A stretch of 64,000 bases of DNA from Ilex aquifolium. Its lineage: Eukaryota; Streptophyta; Magnoliopsida; Aquifoliales; Aquifoliaceae. Position 1 is the stretch's first letter. Each line of letters starts with the position of its first letter. The stretch covers positions 31,297,780 through 31,361,779 of the forward strand of contig OX637401.1 of the NCBI GenBank assembly GCA_951799425.1. The letters are read 5' to 3'. The translations under genes and the position numbers were made by a program. Below, one piece after another: positions 8,929 through 22,110 of this stretch. Below the pieces are notes generated by a model. That model was not told the DNA's origin. It saw only the letters and a program-made list of their open reading frames with translations, and made no database searches.

Positions 8929-11900
8929 TTAGACAGCAACAGGGTCACGAAAGGGACTAGTAACATGAGCATTATTTACCTGCTCCCAAAATTAGAAAGA
9001 TGGTGAATATCAAGAATTTGTCACCGTCTCAAATGAGTGTTGCTATTAAAATTATAGAACAACCAAAAGAGGTAACAAAATGCCATACAGTTTTTTTTTT
9101 TTTTTTTTTCGGTCGAAAATGCCATACAGTTGAGTGTTATATTGTGTTTCATTAAAATAAGTGCCTGAAGCATCTGAACATATGTATGCAAATGTGCAAA
9201 GCCCATTTTTCTGCATGATTAGCTAATGGGATGTGATGGGTTAGCATTTTACCAATGGGATGATCCTAAGCTTAACTATTTCTGCAGTCAAAGGCTAAAT
9301 GTATAGTCGTCCTTTGATTGGTTGTTACATTAATTCCAAAAAAAATTGATACATGACCATAAAGAGAGAGAGATAAACTTCTTTTAGTATCTAATACCAG
9401 GAGCTTACCTTAGCTGATTTGAAAAGTTCATCAAGAACTTCGGACAAAGTTGGATGTGCATGAACTGCAAACTTTAGGTCCTGTAGATAAGGAAAACATA
9501 TAAATTTAATTTTCTCATAGAAGAACATGCATTGTTTTAGTTTAGCTTGCACTTGTTAGAAGAAAAATGGAGGATAATTAGAGTGCTAGGTTATTATCAG
9601 CTAGATGAAGACTTGTAAAATATGAGATGGGGAATGTGGTGATTATGTCACAAGTTAATCCTTAAATGAAAAGGAGCAATAAAGGTTGCAAGCTGAGGTA
9701 AACTGCAATTTGCATGAAGTGGTTCATCTTAGACGTAGCCTTATAGCAGGATTCATGGCCTGACACTGGAGATTTAGCACAGCAGAATAACCTGAACACG
9801 TGTCCCCAATGCTATGGCATTGGATGCTTCATGAATGAGGTCTGCAGCATGCAATCCAAAAATATGAACTCCAAGAATTTCCCCGTTGTCACTTCTGTAT
9901 ATTAACTGCACGAAATTACATATCCAGAGCTCAAAAAATCAAATGCAGTAAAAGAAAATAATTGAACAAGACAACAGTGGAATATAAAGAAGTATGAGGG
10001 CACAGAATTGGAATCAGTCGCTGAATTTGAATGCAAACTGAAGAAGTGTTACAGTGTACTTGGACCAAACTAAATGTCCCCCCCCCCCGGGGGGGCGCAC
10101 ATGCAGTCTACGCATACAAACATTGCATGGTTTTATGTTTTTTTGACATTGCTTGGTGCTACTCCACAACAAGAGTTGATGAACTTCTCTGCAGTAAGCA
10201 GTTTTCAAACTCTTTTTGTGCTTTGTGATCTTTCAAAACTATGTAGCCATAAGTAGGAAATAAAGAGAGAATGAAAACAATAGTTGTCTATATCATCACA
10301 GGAAACACATACAAAATTCAAAATATGCTATAATTTTTTACCAAGTGGTGTTAATTTGCTATTTACAGCTGCCACCATGTGACAACCTATCCTGTGGTTT
10401 ACTTGATTTAGGGACAGTCAACCATTTTAGCATCCCAAGAAGCATAACCGCATCAGAAGGATGAGGACCATATATAGCCACCTTACAGTTCGGACTTCAG
10501 AACATAGGGGAGAATCGATCAGTGCTGTTTATATACGTAGTATCAGCACATAATAGCTGGAAAAAGAAGTGTTAGGAAATATCACCTTAGCAAGTCCCTC
10601 CCCCTCGTTTTCTGCCAGGGCCTTCGTATTAGCCTTAAAACTAGTCTTGGCAATACTTATCTCGAATCCCTCCTTTTCAGCTTTCTCTCTTGCTTGAGGC
10701 TGACAAATTAATATGTGAGCCAGAAAGCAATATAAATCATTCGTGCAAAATAAAAAGCAAACGAAAAGATAAACATGACAATATACAAGATTCCATCAGC
10801 AAGATCACCTTTTTCCTTTTCGCTACCATCAAAGGAAGAAAGAGAAAAAAATATGTAAAGGAGAATGAAAAGTGGTCATGAAAATGTCAACTCAGCAACA
10901 TTACATTGGAAGCAGGTTGGATTATTGAGAGGGTGCGAGAGATTGGAGATGATGTTGCTTAAAGAAATAGAGTAAGTTGGTTAAGTAGACAAGTGAGGGT
11001 ATCCCATTGTGTGATGATGTATACCTGTGAAACTCAAAGGGAAGGCTCATACAGCAGCTATAAAATCAGTCATGCTCATGGCATAGTGTTAAAGCAACTA
11101 AGAGACGTAATAGAAATGCAGATGTGGAGATGGATGTGAAGTACAAAGAAAATACTAAACTGGTTCATGGAATGGTAGAAGGAGAACCTACAGAAGATAT
11201 AGTTTTTGAAAAAAATTAAGTTGATTTGGACAGGTTCAATATGAGGAAGAGTGATATGGACTCCACTGACACTAACGAGAGGGGAGATTATCTGTTGTCA
11301 ATAGGAGGAGGGGTAGACCAAAACTAATGCAGATTGAGCTAGTAAAGAAAGATAAGATACCTTAGATTATGAAAGGAGTTGGTGTGGAATGAAAAATTCA
11401 CACTTCTTTGAGCATTAGGGTTACAATAATTCTTTTGGCTTGCCTCTAATTCCAGAACCATATAATTAGCTACAAATTACAACCTTAGAAACTAGAAATG
11501 AACCAACTATGTATTGAACTGAATTAGAAACAAGAAATGAACGAACTACATAACGAACTTAACAAAACTATGTTCTAGCTATAACCAGGCATGAATTTTT
11601 TGGGGGCGAAAATGACTCCAACAGTGTGAGGCTACAGAAAAATTTGTGTTACACTACAACCTATTCTATCTTGAAGTGTCTTTCTGCCAAATTGAACAGC
11701 AGGAACTACAGTCAAGGAAAGCTCATAATATGGTTGAATGGGATTGACGCTTCAGACAGAGCGATTAGAGAACCTTTAGTCCCAACAAGTGCAATTTCAA
11801 AACTTTTTGACCTTTAACCAGCATTAATCAAATTTATATAGAATGGGGATGCCATTGTTTTTAATTCTTAAATTGGTCAAACTTGGAGAATCTGAAATGT

Positions 11901-14900
11901 CATCGGCATTATTTTGAGTGGTCTAGCATAAAGATGCAGAACCTACTAAAAGTGGAGGTTCTTCACTAACTAGGAAAGTACATAAGGGTTGCAGTGCAAA
12001 AAATATGTCCAAGCAAATTTTGTCTAAAAAGACGCATAAAAAATCCAGGAATTCGAAAGTCAATTCATCATTAAGCTCATTCCATCATTAAAGTTTAAGA
12101 GGCCATTGTCTGGTGCAATAGTTGAAGTGTCGGGCTACCAAACATGAGGTTATGGGTTCAAATAGAAGGGCAGCCGCTTGGTGCGAACAATCAGAGGTGA
12201 GGTATGCAACCACCTCATTCCTCCCAGCACCCTCGATTAATGGGGACCAAACTGAGTAATGGCCCTATTTCTATCAACCAAATGAAACAAACCATCTAAT
12301 TCCATCACAGTGAACAGATTTATCTAACAAAGAATGGACATCAAAAACAATACCAACTAGCCTCCTAGCATCCTAAAACAGATTATGCAAAAGATGTAGC
12401 ATTTACCTCTGTCAATCCAACCATACTGATTTCGGGATGGGTGAAACAAGCTGCTGGGATGCTCAAATGGTTGAGCACATGATCGCTTCCAGTGACTTGT
12501 TCAACCACTATATGAAGAGAACCATTAACACACGAAACGAGCATGAAAATGTTAAATCTAAAAAGCAAAGAATGAGGTAAAGCCACTTACCAGAAATTCC
12601 TTGTGCACTTGCTGCATGAGCAAGCATCATTTTACCATTTGCATCACCAATGCAATATAAGTGAGGAACCTAATGATAGAAGTTACATGTTAGTTACACT
12701 GCCATCAGCCATGCACAAAAGTGTATTTGAAAGGACTTGCAATATACCAGGTTGCCATCTGCATCGATCACTCGCATGCGCTCATCAACCGGAACAAAAC
12801 CGCGTTGTGTCACTACATTGATCTGAAAAAACACTCAATATACTAGTTAGAATCATTCATCTAACAGGATGTTCTTGTTTATCCCATTCTCATACATGAT
12901 AACATTAAAGAAGGCATACATTCTCCAGCCCAAGACCGTTAGTAAATGGAGCCCTTCCCGTTGCAATTAATGCAGCATCAACCTATGGGAAAAACAAAAT
13001 CAAAAATCTGTTCTGAATGCCACAACATGATTATATACGAGGGGAAACAGATGAAAAGTAAACCTTTGAAATGGATGATGATATGAAATTGGGGTTTACT
13101 TAATGTTCTCCAGTTACTATGAAAACCATGGTTTAACTAGAGCAAGGACACCACTCTATATTGGTCTCACATTTCAACGACTTAAGGTTGAAAATAGAAA
13201 TTTCTTTGTTGCCAATCAACTCTATCCATGCCACAGTTCTTGCTATTGAATCACATCATTTCTTTTTAACTTAATCAACTAATATTAATTGCTTCCAAAA
13301 ATCAGAAGTGCATGGATATAAATTTCAAAAGGATAACATCAATTGCAATCGAGCAGCTAAAACCTGCTAGCATCACTTTGAACATAGGAGTTAAAACACA
13401 CTGAATGCCAGAAATATCTTGCACTCAATTCTAAACGTGCAACAGCACAATTGAAGCTACTAGAGTCTCAGAAAGAAAAAAAAAAAGAGCATAATCACTG
13501 GGAAATGATTTTTATTAAAATCATTAACAGGAGATGTATGTTGAAACAGCAGCATTTTGCTCAACTAGTTATCCATCTAACTTTTATGGATGTTCTGTGG
13601 CTGCATTCTTAAAGGTTCTACACAAGGCCTTTTCCCCTCGCATCGCTGAAAAAACAAGGTAATCCTTTCATTCAAGTCCTCATGGAACTTGGCTAATCCA
13701 TTAATTGTCAAAACAACAATTTGGCCTTCTAATTTTACAATCTCCAGTTGCAACACAAGTTACAAACAACCACCCAAGAATATTTTAGCTAAAAGAGATG
13801 TGTACCATCTCTGGCATAAACTCCAATTTCTGATAGAAATAATCAGATCTCATCTGTTGTACATACCTCCAAAGTATCTTTTGGCTCTTTTGTCTTGGCA
13901 TCAATAAGCTCGATGATGACTGGTTTCCCATCTTTTGCTGGAGTAATCTAATTAAAAGAAAAGGTCAAAAAAATAAATGCACTTGTATATATGAAGCCGT
14001 GCACCAGAAAATCAAACAAAAATGATCAAGGAAGTACCTTGGTTGCGAACACACCAGTATGGTAGTCAATTTTTCGTGGATTTATTAGAATTCTTTGAGC
14101 TAGCTTGCCAATCTCAGGATCAAATCCAGGCATGAGCTGATCAAGAGCTTCAATAAAGGTGACCTGGGCAATATCTTTATGATCAATTTAGTTGAATTCC
14201 AAGAAGAATGAGAGAACTGAGGGTATTATATGATAAAACATCTAATTGAATTGCAAATAGAAGTGAAACTTAATTTGCTCACGAGTCAGACCAATAAGAA
14301 GACATGAGAAAGTTAATGATATATTCTATTTTGCTAGTATAAAAGTTTGACTTCTCCAGTTTACCACGTAAAAAAACAGAAATGAAAAGCAATACAAATA
14401 ATGCTTCACATCTCAGGACAGGCAACTAAAACCCTAAAAATCATTTAAAAAAATAGAAAAATAAAACAATACCTTAAAAGAGAAAACAAAGTTTCCAATA
14501 GAGAGAAAAAAAAAAAAGGAAAATATATTTTATCGCCATAATAATATAGTAAGTCACAAAATTTTGCCAATTTTGAAAAAGGAAAATTTTCTCTTTCAAA
14601 TATTCTTAGACTGGAGAGGGACAAATTTGGAAATAAAAATCCTAGTATGATGGATATCATTATGATCCAGTGTGTGTGTATGTGTTGGGGTGGCAGAGAG
14701 GAGAAAGATCTGCAACGCAAATTTCAAATAGAACTGGAATGCAACATTCAGAAGCAGCGAATTTCTCATCTGTTATACTCAACTACACACACGTCTACTT
14801 CAACCAAACAAATGGTTAGCATTTCCTGATTTCAACTTGAATGAAAAGTGCATATACTATAGAAAAAGGGATTGAGAAAATGGAGAGAAACAGAAGGATA

Positions 14901-17900
14901 CTACCTCACTACCAAGTGCTGTGTACACGTCACTGAATTCAAGCCCAATATAACCACTTCCAACAATCGCTATCCAGTCAGGGACAAACTCCAACTTGAG
15001 AGCATGATCACTAGTAATTACAGTCTTCCCTGCAGGATGTTCCCAGTGTTAGAAGCCATATGACTACAAGAATGCTTGCAAACATCTGATATATATAGCA
15101 GAAAACTGGTGTAAGAGTTCTTCCTTTGAAAATGACCATAATAAGGATGCCAGAGCATAAGGTACTCCCTAGGAACTGTGAATCCTCTCCTAGGCAGAAC
15201 TCATCAAAGCTTATGACACAGAATCTGCTTCTAAATTGTTTATCATGGTCATCCAAAATGTACATGCATAGAGGGGAAATAACACCTTAATTTCTCAATT
15301 GTTTCTTCTTATACTGTGGTCAAAGTTGTTTTTCGAATATGTACGGTCAGGGTTGTTTTTTGAATATGTACGGTCATGGCTCTCCAAAAGCTATATAGAA
15401 GGAAAACTTTTTAATTTATTCCAACCATGTAGACTGCACAGCCTGCATACAGATTTTTTTTTTCTCCAAAGAATTGACACAATTTCTCAACATAAGTTGT
15501 CTCAAGCCCCCAGCTCATCAACAGTTTGCATCTCCAATTATACTAGGTCTTATGACCAATAGGATAAACATTTCTGTAGCATCAAAGCTGATGCTAATCA
15601 CAGAAAGTTGCTCATAGAATCAAAATAGGAAATCCTCAAATCAGTATGGGGAAAGAAGAATATCTACCATCAACTTCGATGCCTTTAGGAACAAAAGGAA
15701 CAGAACCAGTGGCAATAATTATATCCTTTGCAGTTATCACATTGTCAGTAAAGCCAACTTTACCATACTTCACTTTCTGAGGACCCTGAATTTGTTCATA
15801 AATGAAATCATTAACACTAGAGTAAATTACTAATTTTCCGTAAAATAAAATTTTCAAACACAGAATTAGCATTAATGAAGATCGTCAGAAATTTGAATTA
15901 CCAGTACTGTGCCAAATCCTGTCAGTATGTCCACACCAAGTGCCTTCATTGAATTTGTCAAATTATTACGAATTTTTGAAGCAAGATTATTTGCATGATC
16001 AGCCACTCCTTGCCTGTCATACCTAGCAGCTGAAACCTAGCATTGGTGATAAAATAACATAAGACAGATGACATTGCCAACTAACAATATCAACAAAATG
16101 TTGAAGGGAAATTTTGAACAAGAAGAGTAACTTATTTGACACTTAAACGCATTTGCTTTGCTTAAAAAAAAAATAATAGAGCAGAAAATGCTTTAAGCAC
16201 TGCGGTATTGGCTATCAACTCAGAGGACATTGAGACGCATTGATCGTGGCATCGTGGAATAGTATTGGCAGGGCAATTCACATAAAATGCAAAATAAAAG
16301 AATAAGTTGAGCACGACAAGAGATTCAAATCATATTGTGTGTCGTAGAACAGTATCAATCGGTTCGATGAGGATCACTCAGACAACTCATTTGACTCGAA
16401 GACGTCTAGGATGACACAGTTGAGCTGCGTGGAGCTTGTGGTTTACACTAACAAGATCAGTGTCGGACCAAAACACCTTTTAATGCAATGAATGGCCGAC
16501 TCTAGAGAAAGGACTTCAACTTTTAATTTTGTCAACCATCTTCGATGGTATTATTCCCAAAAAGACCTGTCATGCCACGAACTATGAATTCCTCCCCGCT
16601 ATGTATTTAACGAACAAAAAGAATAAGTTGAGCACAACAACATATTCAAGTCATATTGTGGTGTCGTAGAACAATATCAACTGGTTCGATGAGGGTCACT
16701 TAGACAACTCATTTGACTCGAAGACGTCTAGGATGACACAGTAGAGCTGCGTGGAGCTTGTGGTTTACACTAACAAGATCAGTGTCGGACCAAAACACCC
16801 TTTAATGCAATGAATGGCCGACTCTAGAGAAAGGACTTCAACTTTTAATTTTGTCAACTATCTTTGATGGTATTATTCCCAAAAAAGACCTGTTCATGCC
16901 ACGAACTACGAATTCCTCCCCGCTATGTATTTAACGAACAATGTGTACACCACCATAATTTGGTGGAAAAGACATCATATAAGTTACTAGCTTTCATTAA
17001 TGCAAGAATTTTTGCCATCTCTGGTGTACAAACCTAAGTGGCATATCTACCACTGCAAAAAGAACCTAATTATGTGCATTCACTTAAGCTTCGTAACTTG
17101 ATTAAGCATGGTGCTTAGCTTACCTGCAAACCCAAAGCCTTCAAGTGATGCTCATTTTGAAGTTCACGCATTCTCCCACTTACAGCAAGAAGAGCTTTAG
17201 AAGGAACACAACCTCTGTTTACGCAGGTTCCACCAACCACATCTCCCTCAATGATAGCTGTTTTGAGACCCTGAAAGATATTGAAACAACACATTTCTTT
17301 CCACTGTAAGACATCAGATCAGGAGGACAAATAACAACAGTAAGTGAGCTTGTGAATGCACTAAGCAAGACTCGCACACTACATTGCTCATCATCACACG
17401 TAAGCAACAGATAAATGCGATATAGAGGGGTGAAAACCTGCCAACCCAGTAAGTAAACACATGTTCATGCTCTGCCATGAAATCAAAAGCATGGTTGAAT
17501 CTCTGTAATAGCTGTACATTAATTTTACCATGTGTCATATTTTATTCCCATTGCTAGATTACACTAATACACTTCCTCCTTTGACATGACGCCAATGCTG
17601 ATAGGGTGTAGTCAACTGCAACAGATGCTAGTTCCGAAATGTGCATACAATATTTTTATTTAAATTCTTTGATATCATAGATACCAATAACTGTTAAACT
17701 TATTTTTTCTCTTCACCTACGTAATGTGACATTATTACTATGTATACCGCTGAGTCTTGCAGACTTTCAACTTCCAAGTCACCTTGAATGACTTCAAAGA
17801 ACAATCACGGAGCAAACAATTACAGGGAAAATTCCTCTGTAAAAATAAGTCCTTATCAATACTAATCGAATACTGGCAATGGTGATACCCGGACTCAAAA

Positions 17901-18588
17901 GATCAACTGTCAAGCAGAATACTAGTGATAAAAAAAAATGTGTCCTTTAAAAAGGAATTTTCCTAGTAACAGGCAACTGGCAAGGGTCACGAGAAAAATT
18001 TGGCAGTATAACGAAAAGAAATGTATAGATGATCGCACTGACAGCTGATATAATGAATTCAAAGAAAGCTATTACCACGGACCTACACAGTAAAGCAAAA
18101 ACTAGGCGGTAAAAACAGTAAAAAACCAGCCATCACGAGTCACGACCTCCACTCAATTGCCTCGAATAATTCAATTGCCGAATCAGCAAAACTAAAAGCT
18201 CATACTCAGAAATTTCAATTCAATTCACCGAAACAATTTCTTGTACCTTCTCTACGGCATGCAACGCAGCTCCATGACCACCAACACCAGCTCCGATGAT
18301 AACAAGGTCGTAGTCGAACGATTTCGGAGGACCTCCGTTGTCAGACAACGAAGCTGAGACCTTCTTCGAGCGTCCTCGTCCTGAAACAGCAACTCTCTGA
18401 AACTCACACCGTTTGGGCTGAGAAAATGAAAACGCTAAAGCCTCTCTTCTGAGACCACAAAAACGGAGGTTCAAAGGCTTATTAAAGGACGGAGCGATTG
18501 AAGATGGTTCAAACTTGTAATTTGATCTCGCAATGGAAGTTAGGGATGAGTGAGACTGAGGTGTGGAGAGAGAAATTGAAGACTGCAT
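8929..18588 (-). CDS. LPD1: Dihydrolipoyl dehydrogenase, plastidial (E3 of plastid pyruvate dehydrogenase)
   Basis: Fifteen coding exons on the minus strand: 18588-18247, 17270-17124, 16036-15902, 15785-15668, 15029-14905, 14163-14038, 13947-13867, 12982-12920, 12822-12748, 12669-12591, 12507-12407, 10699-10586, 9905-9792, 9480-9409 and 8979-8929. All introns are GT/AG and the phases join to one 580-aa frame, close to the roughly 570 aa of Arabidopsis LPD1/LPD2. Residues 1 to about 75 are Ser/Arg-rich and fit a plastid transit peptide. FAD-binding GAGVGG is at 99-104, the redox disulfide is C130/C135 ([13 protein letters not shown]), NAD-binding GSGYIG is at 271-276, and the catalytic pair is H549/E554 (HPTLSE). 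The enzyme reoxidises dihydrolipoamide on E2 using NAD+, serving plastid acetyl-CoA supply for fatty acid synthesis. No defects are seen. Paralogues LPD1 and LPD2 cannot be told apart here. Confidence 0.95.
10078..10095. repeat. C11/G7 palindromic homopolymer junction
   Basis: A run of 11 C followed directly by 7 G inside a ptLPD intron, giving a perfect CCCCCCCGGGGGGG palindrome in DNA that is otherwise AT-rich. It may be an insertion scar or a sequencing or assembly artefact; no function is inferred. Confidence 0.7.
10700..12406 (-). other. Large intron 11 of ptLPD, no nested gene seen
   Basis: A 1.7-kb intron between coding exons 11 and 12, the longest of the gene. It is AT-rich, and short frames in it have no recognisable similarity. 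A stretch near 10900-11360 reads like degraded LINE or non-LTR sequence (broken gag-free frames) but nothing can be assigned. Confidence 0.35.
16297..16940. repeat. Tandem duplication (2 x 320 bp) in ptLPD intron 2
   Basis: A unit of about 320 bp starting AAAGAATAAGTTGAGCAC occurs at about 16297-16617 and again at 16618-16940, head to tail, with roughly 95 percent identity and a few small indels. It has no coding potential and lies between coding exons 2 and 3. High identity suggests a recent local duplication. Confidence 0.85.
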
Positions 18589-18823
18589 TGTGGAACTGTA
18601 GAGAGAAAAATTGAGTGGAGAGAGAGAGAGAGGAGGAAATGTACAGGTGTGGTGTGGGAGTTATTGAGGCCTCGACGGGTCCGTTAAAGCCTTAAAGGAG
18701 CTTTGAAGAGACGGAGATATCAAAGTGCGGCGGATGAACCACTCTCAATCATGTCATGTTGCTAATTTGCACACGAAGTGCATCGAGTTTAACTCAAGTC
18801 ACTTCATTTTTGCCTGAAATTTA
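18589..18823 (-). promoter_or_regulatory. ptLPD 5'UTR and promoter-proximal region
   Basis: Directly upstream of the ptLPD start (minus strand) is a GA/CT-rich stretch (about 18600-18645, including an AG dinucleotide run at 18617-18631), typical of plant 5'UTRs. No clear TATA box could be assigned. The limits are estimates. Confidence 0.4.
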
Positions 18824-19130
18824 GGACGAATTTCACTTTGCACCCTAAAATATTTTAAATTTTTGATTTTATACCATTAAAGATTAAATTTTTTATATTG
18901 TACTCTCAATGTATCAAAAATGTTATAATTTGGTCATTTTGTTAACTTCCATTATTTTTTTTGTCAAAAATAAACTCATTGACACACGGAAAAATTAACG
19001 AAAAATTACCAAAATGATAACATTGCAATCACTTTTGAACCATTAAGAATATAATATAAAAAAATTAATTTTTAAAGATACAAAATAAAAAACTTAAAAT
19101 CTTTTACGGTGCAAATTTTGAAAAGTCACC
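18824..19130. mobile_element. Long-TIR MITE (about 300 bp)
   Basis: The ends are inverted repeats over about 50 bp: left GGACGAATTTCACTTTGCAC, right the imperfect complement ending GGTGCAAATTTTGAAAAGTC. The middle is non-coding. Position is about 240 bp upstream of the ptLPD start, so it could influence that promoter. The class (MULE-like) is inferred from long TIRs only. Confidence 0.65.
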
Positions 19131-19777
19131 GCTTTGTTGTTAGAATTTAAAGTTAGAATTTAAATCTTCTCATCCTCTTTCTATGTAATAGTGTATAGGA
19201 AAAAAAATTGGTAGTTGATTTAGTGATTTACAAAGGACACCCAAATTTTCACAAGCAGCCATAACTGTAACATTGTATTCTAAGTTATGCCCCCAAATAT
19301 TATATATGATGTCTCTTCCTTCCATGATATGAGGGTCGTGTACACACGATAACTCTATCTATATCATAAAATAGAAGGGAGTTTAAAATTTTATATCCTA
19401 TATATTTTTCTCCCAAAAATCATCTTATCACACCCATTACCTCCTTCTTAACGTTACACTGCCCTCACCTGCACACAGCCGCCTGACACACGTAAGGAGC
19501 AACACGTCTGTCAGCCCCTGTCAGACATCTTTTAATTTTTTTTCTTTCTTTTCCTCTACTCCTTTCTCTCTCTCATCGGCGTCTCTCTTTCTCTCTCTCT
19601 CTTTGGAGCAACCCAGAAGGCACACGGCACACAGGGCACGAACCCAGGTACCCCTCTCTTCCCCCCCCCCCCTAAAAAAAAACCATTTTATACTATTTTC
19701 TCTCTCTCACCGGCGACATCTTCGGCGCCACTGCGCCACGGCCGTGGTCTTCTCCCAGGTGCCCTCTTCTCTTACTT

Positions 19778-19825
<48 letters not shown>

Positions 19826-19930
19826 ACACTCACAGATAACAACCCCAGCCCCCAGCTCTCCCCTCCTACAAACCCCCTCCTCACCCAAGTTCTCCTATTT
19901 CTGAGCAACCTACCCTCATCTCTACCCCCC
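19131..19930. other. Intergenic with pyrimidine-rich stretch and (TC)n
   Basis: No gene recognised. From about 19550 the plus strand is CT-rich with two CCCAGGT-type splice-donor-like motifs (near 19645 and 19755) and a (TC)n microsatellite at about 19790-19823, reminiscent of a 5' leader. The same C-rich texture resumes right of the gypsy element at 28404, so the element was inserted into this stretch. A transcribed non-coding unit is possible but unproven. Confidence 0.4.
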
Positions 19931-20252
19931 TGTTAGGCACCTCATACGTATGAGCTGCCACTTGCACTTCTATGCATATGATTATTTTTTAGATTTTTAT
20001 CCTTTATTTAGTTTTGGGATTTCTATCCTAAATTAGTTGTGTTGATAGAAATTATGAATAATTGGGTCAGATTAGGAGTTTATTGAGCCAAGAGTTATAA
20101 TTGGCAAGGAGTCTAGTTAGTAGTAGAAGTCTAGTTAGGAGGTCTATTCTATTTATATCTTCTTGAACATTATTTTTTGGCAGAAAGAATTTTAATAAAA
20201 GTTGGAGGACGATTCCCCTTGAAGTGAATCAATTTCTCACAGGATCCTATCA
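19931..20252 (+). repeat. 5' LTR of the Reina-like element
   Basis: A 322-bp LTR starting TGTTAGGCACC and ending TATCA. It carries a TATTTATATC promoter-like motif near 20150 and an AATAAAA poly-A signal candidate near 20195. It is followed two bases later by the tRNA-Met primer-binding site. Confidence 0.9.
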
Positions 20253-20287
20253 TCTGGTATCAGAGCAGTTCTTTTTCTGGTATCATC

Positions 20288-21330
20288 ATGATTACTGTGA
20301 AAGAATTGACTGAATGTGTTGGGCAACTGGAATCACGAATGGATCAACTTGCGGGTGGAGTTCAGGAAATCAGAGACGTCATTCACGTGATTCAGGCATC
20401 CTTAGACCAACTGGCGATGACCCCCCGTGCAGACCGACAGGCCCCTCTTACTCCTGCTGCACCGCAAAGGGCGGACCAGCAACCAGTGAATTTGCAAGAT
20501 AGGCTGGTTTTACAAGGGCGGCCGATTCGTATTGATTTTCCAAGATTTGATGGCGAGGATCCGGAGGGCTGGATTTTTCGAGTTGAGCAGTATCAACACC
20601 TCCATGGACTCACCGATGCACAACTGGTGCCATTGGCATCCATTCACCTAACTGGAGTGGCTACGTAGTGGTATTGCTGGATGGTTCGTTCAATTGGTGT
20701 CATGTCTTGGACACAATTCACTAAGACTCTATGTTTACGTTTTGGTTCGCGAGAAGATATGGACCCTGCAGCTTCTTTGTCTAACCTTCAGCATGCTAGT
20801 TCTGTGCGAGACTACCAAACGAAGTTTAAAATTTTAGCAAATCGGGTAAATGATTTACTTGAATCCTATTTGATTAGTTGTTTCATTTCGGGACTACATG
20901 AAGACATCAAGGTTGGGGTCCGTCTTTTGCATCCTTCGGCTTTGTCAGAGGCCTTTGATTTGGCTATTTGTCAGGAGGAGTCTGTTTGGGCTTTACAAGA
21001 CTACTCCATCAGGAAAGTGCAACAGAAATCAGGCTCTAATCGAAACCAGGTACAAAATACTTCTTCAACTTCTCCTTACACAGCATTCCTAAGCTTACCA
21101 CCCATCAAGCGTCTCACTATTTCCGAACAAAAAGAGAGGCGAAAAAAAGGGCTATGCTTCAATTGTGACAAACTTTTCAAGCCTGGTCATCGCTGCAAGT
21201 GTCCTCAACTGCTATTCATGGAAGGAGATGATGCACCAGAACACGACCAGAAGGAAAATGAGGAAGACTCTTCCGGATTGGAGATTTCTATTCATGCAAT
21301 TTCTGGCACCAATCAGCCCGAAACTATGCG
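20288..21330 (+). pseudogene. gag region of the Reina-like element
   Basis: The region starts MITVKELTECVGQLESRMDQ, carries a retrotransposon gag domain, and ends with a CCHC-type zinc knuckle (CFNCDKLFKPGHRCKC, about 21156-21203). This is the normal layout of chromovirus gag, the capsid and nucleocapsid part. Interrupted; treated as a fossil. Confidence 0.8.
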
Positions 21331-22110
21331 GATTACTGGCTATTTAAAGAAACAGTCTGTTACAGTGTTGGTCGACTCTGGATCAACCCATAATTTTCTA
21401 CATCCTTCTCTAGCTCGACGTTGTGGTTATCGTGTGCACAACACTACTCTGATTCGCGTAACCATTGCCAACGGAGGAATTCTTCATAGTCATGGTAATT
21501 GTATTGGAGTTGGCCTAAATTTGCAAGGTTATTGCTTCAAATCTGATTTTTTTTCTTATTACCGGTGAGTGGATGTGATATTGTCCTGGGGGCTGCTTGG
21601 CTTCGTTCCTTAGGCGCCATGACTTGGGACTTTTCTAAATTAATTATGAAGTTTATTCTAGAGGGCCAAGAGTTCAAGTTAGCAGGTAATAGATCCTCAA
21701 TCAACACTGTTGTTGATCAAGGCGAACTTCACAGGTTGAGGCTCCAAACTTATGGTATATTCTTGTTACAATTGGTGGCTGCAAATGTTGTTGTAATGGA
21801 GAGGGAGGTTCCTCCTGAAATCAGCCATATTCTTGACCATTTTAGGGATGTGTTCGGTGACCCTAAGAGACTCCCCCCTACACGCACTCAAGACCATCGT
21901 ATTCCACTGATTCCAGGTAATGTTCCAACCAATTCTCGACCGTACCGTTATCCTTATTTTCAAAAGGATGGGATCGAGAGATTGGTTAAGGAAATGTTGG
22001 TTGCTGGCTTGATTCGACCAAGTGTTAGTCCTTATTCATCCCCAGTGCTACTAGTGAGGAAAAAAGATGGTTCTTGGCGATTTTGCGTGGACTATCGCTC
22101 CCTTAATAGT
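21331..22110 (+). pseudogene. Protease and first part of reverse transcriptase, Reina-like element
   Basis: An aspartic protease motif (VDSGSTHNFLHPSLA, about 21370-21414) is followed by the start of the reverse transcriptase domain ([17 protein letters not shown], then [20 protein letters not shown]) up to the point where the Helitron-like insertion begins. Confidence 0.8.
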
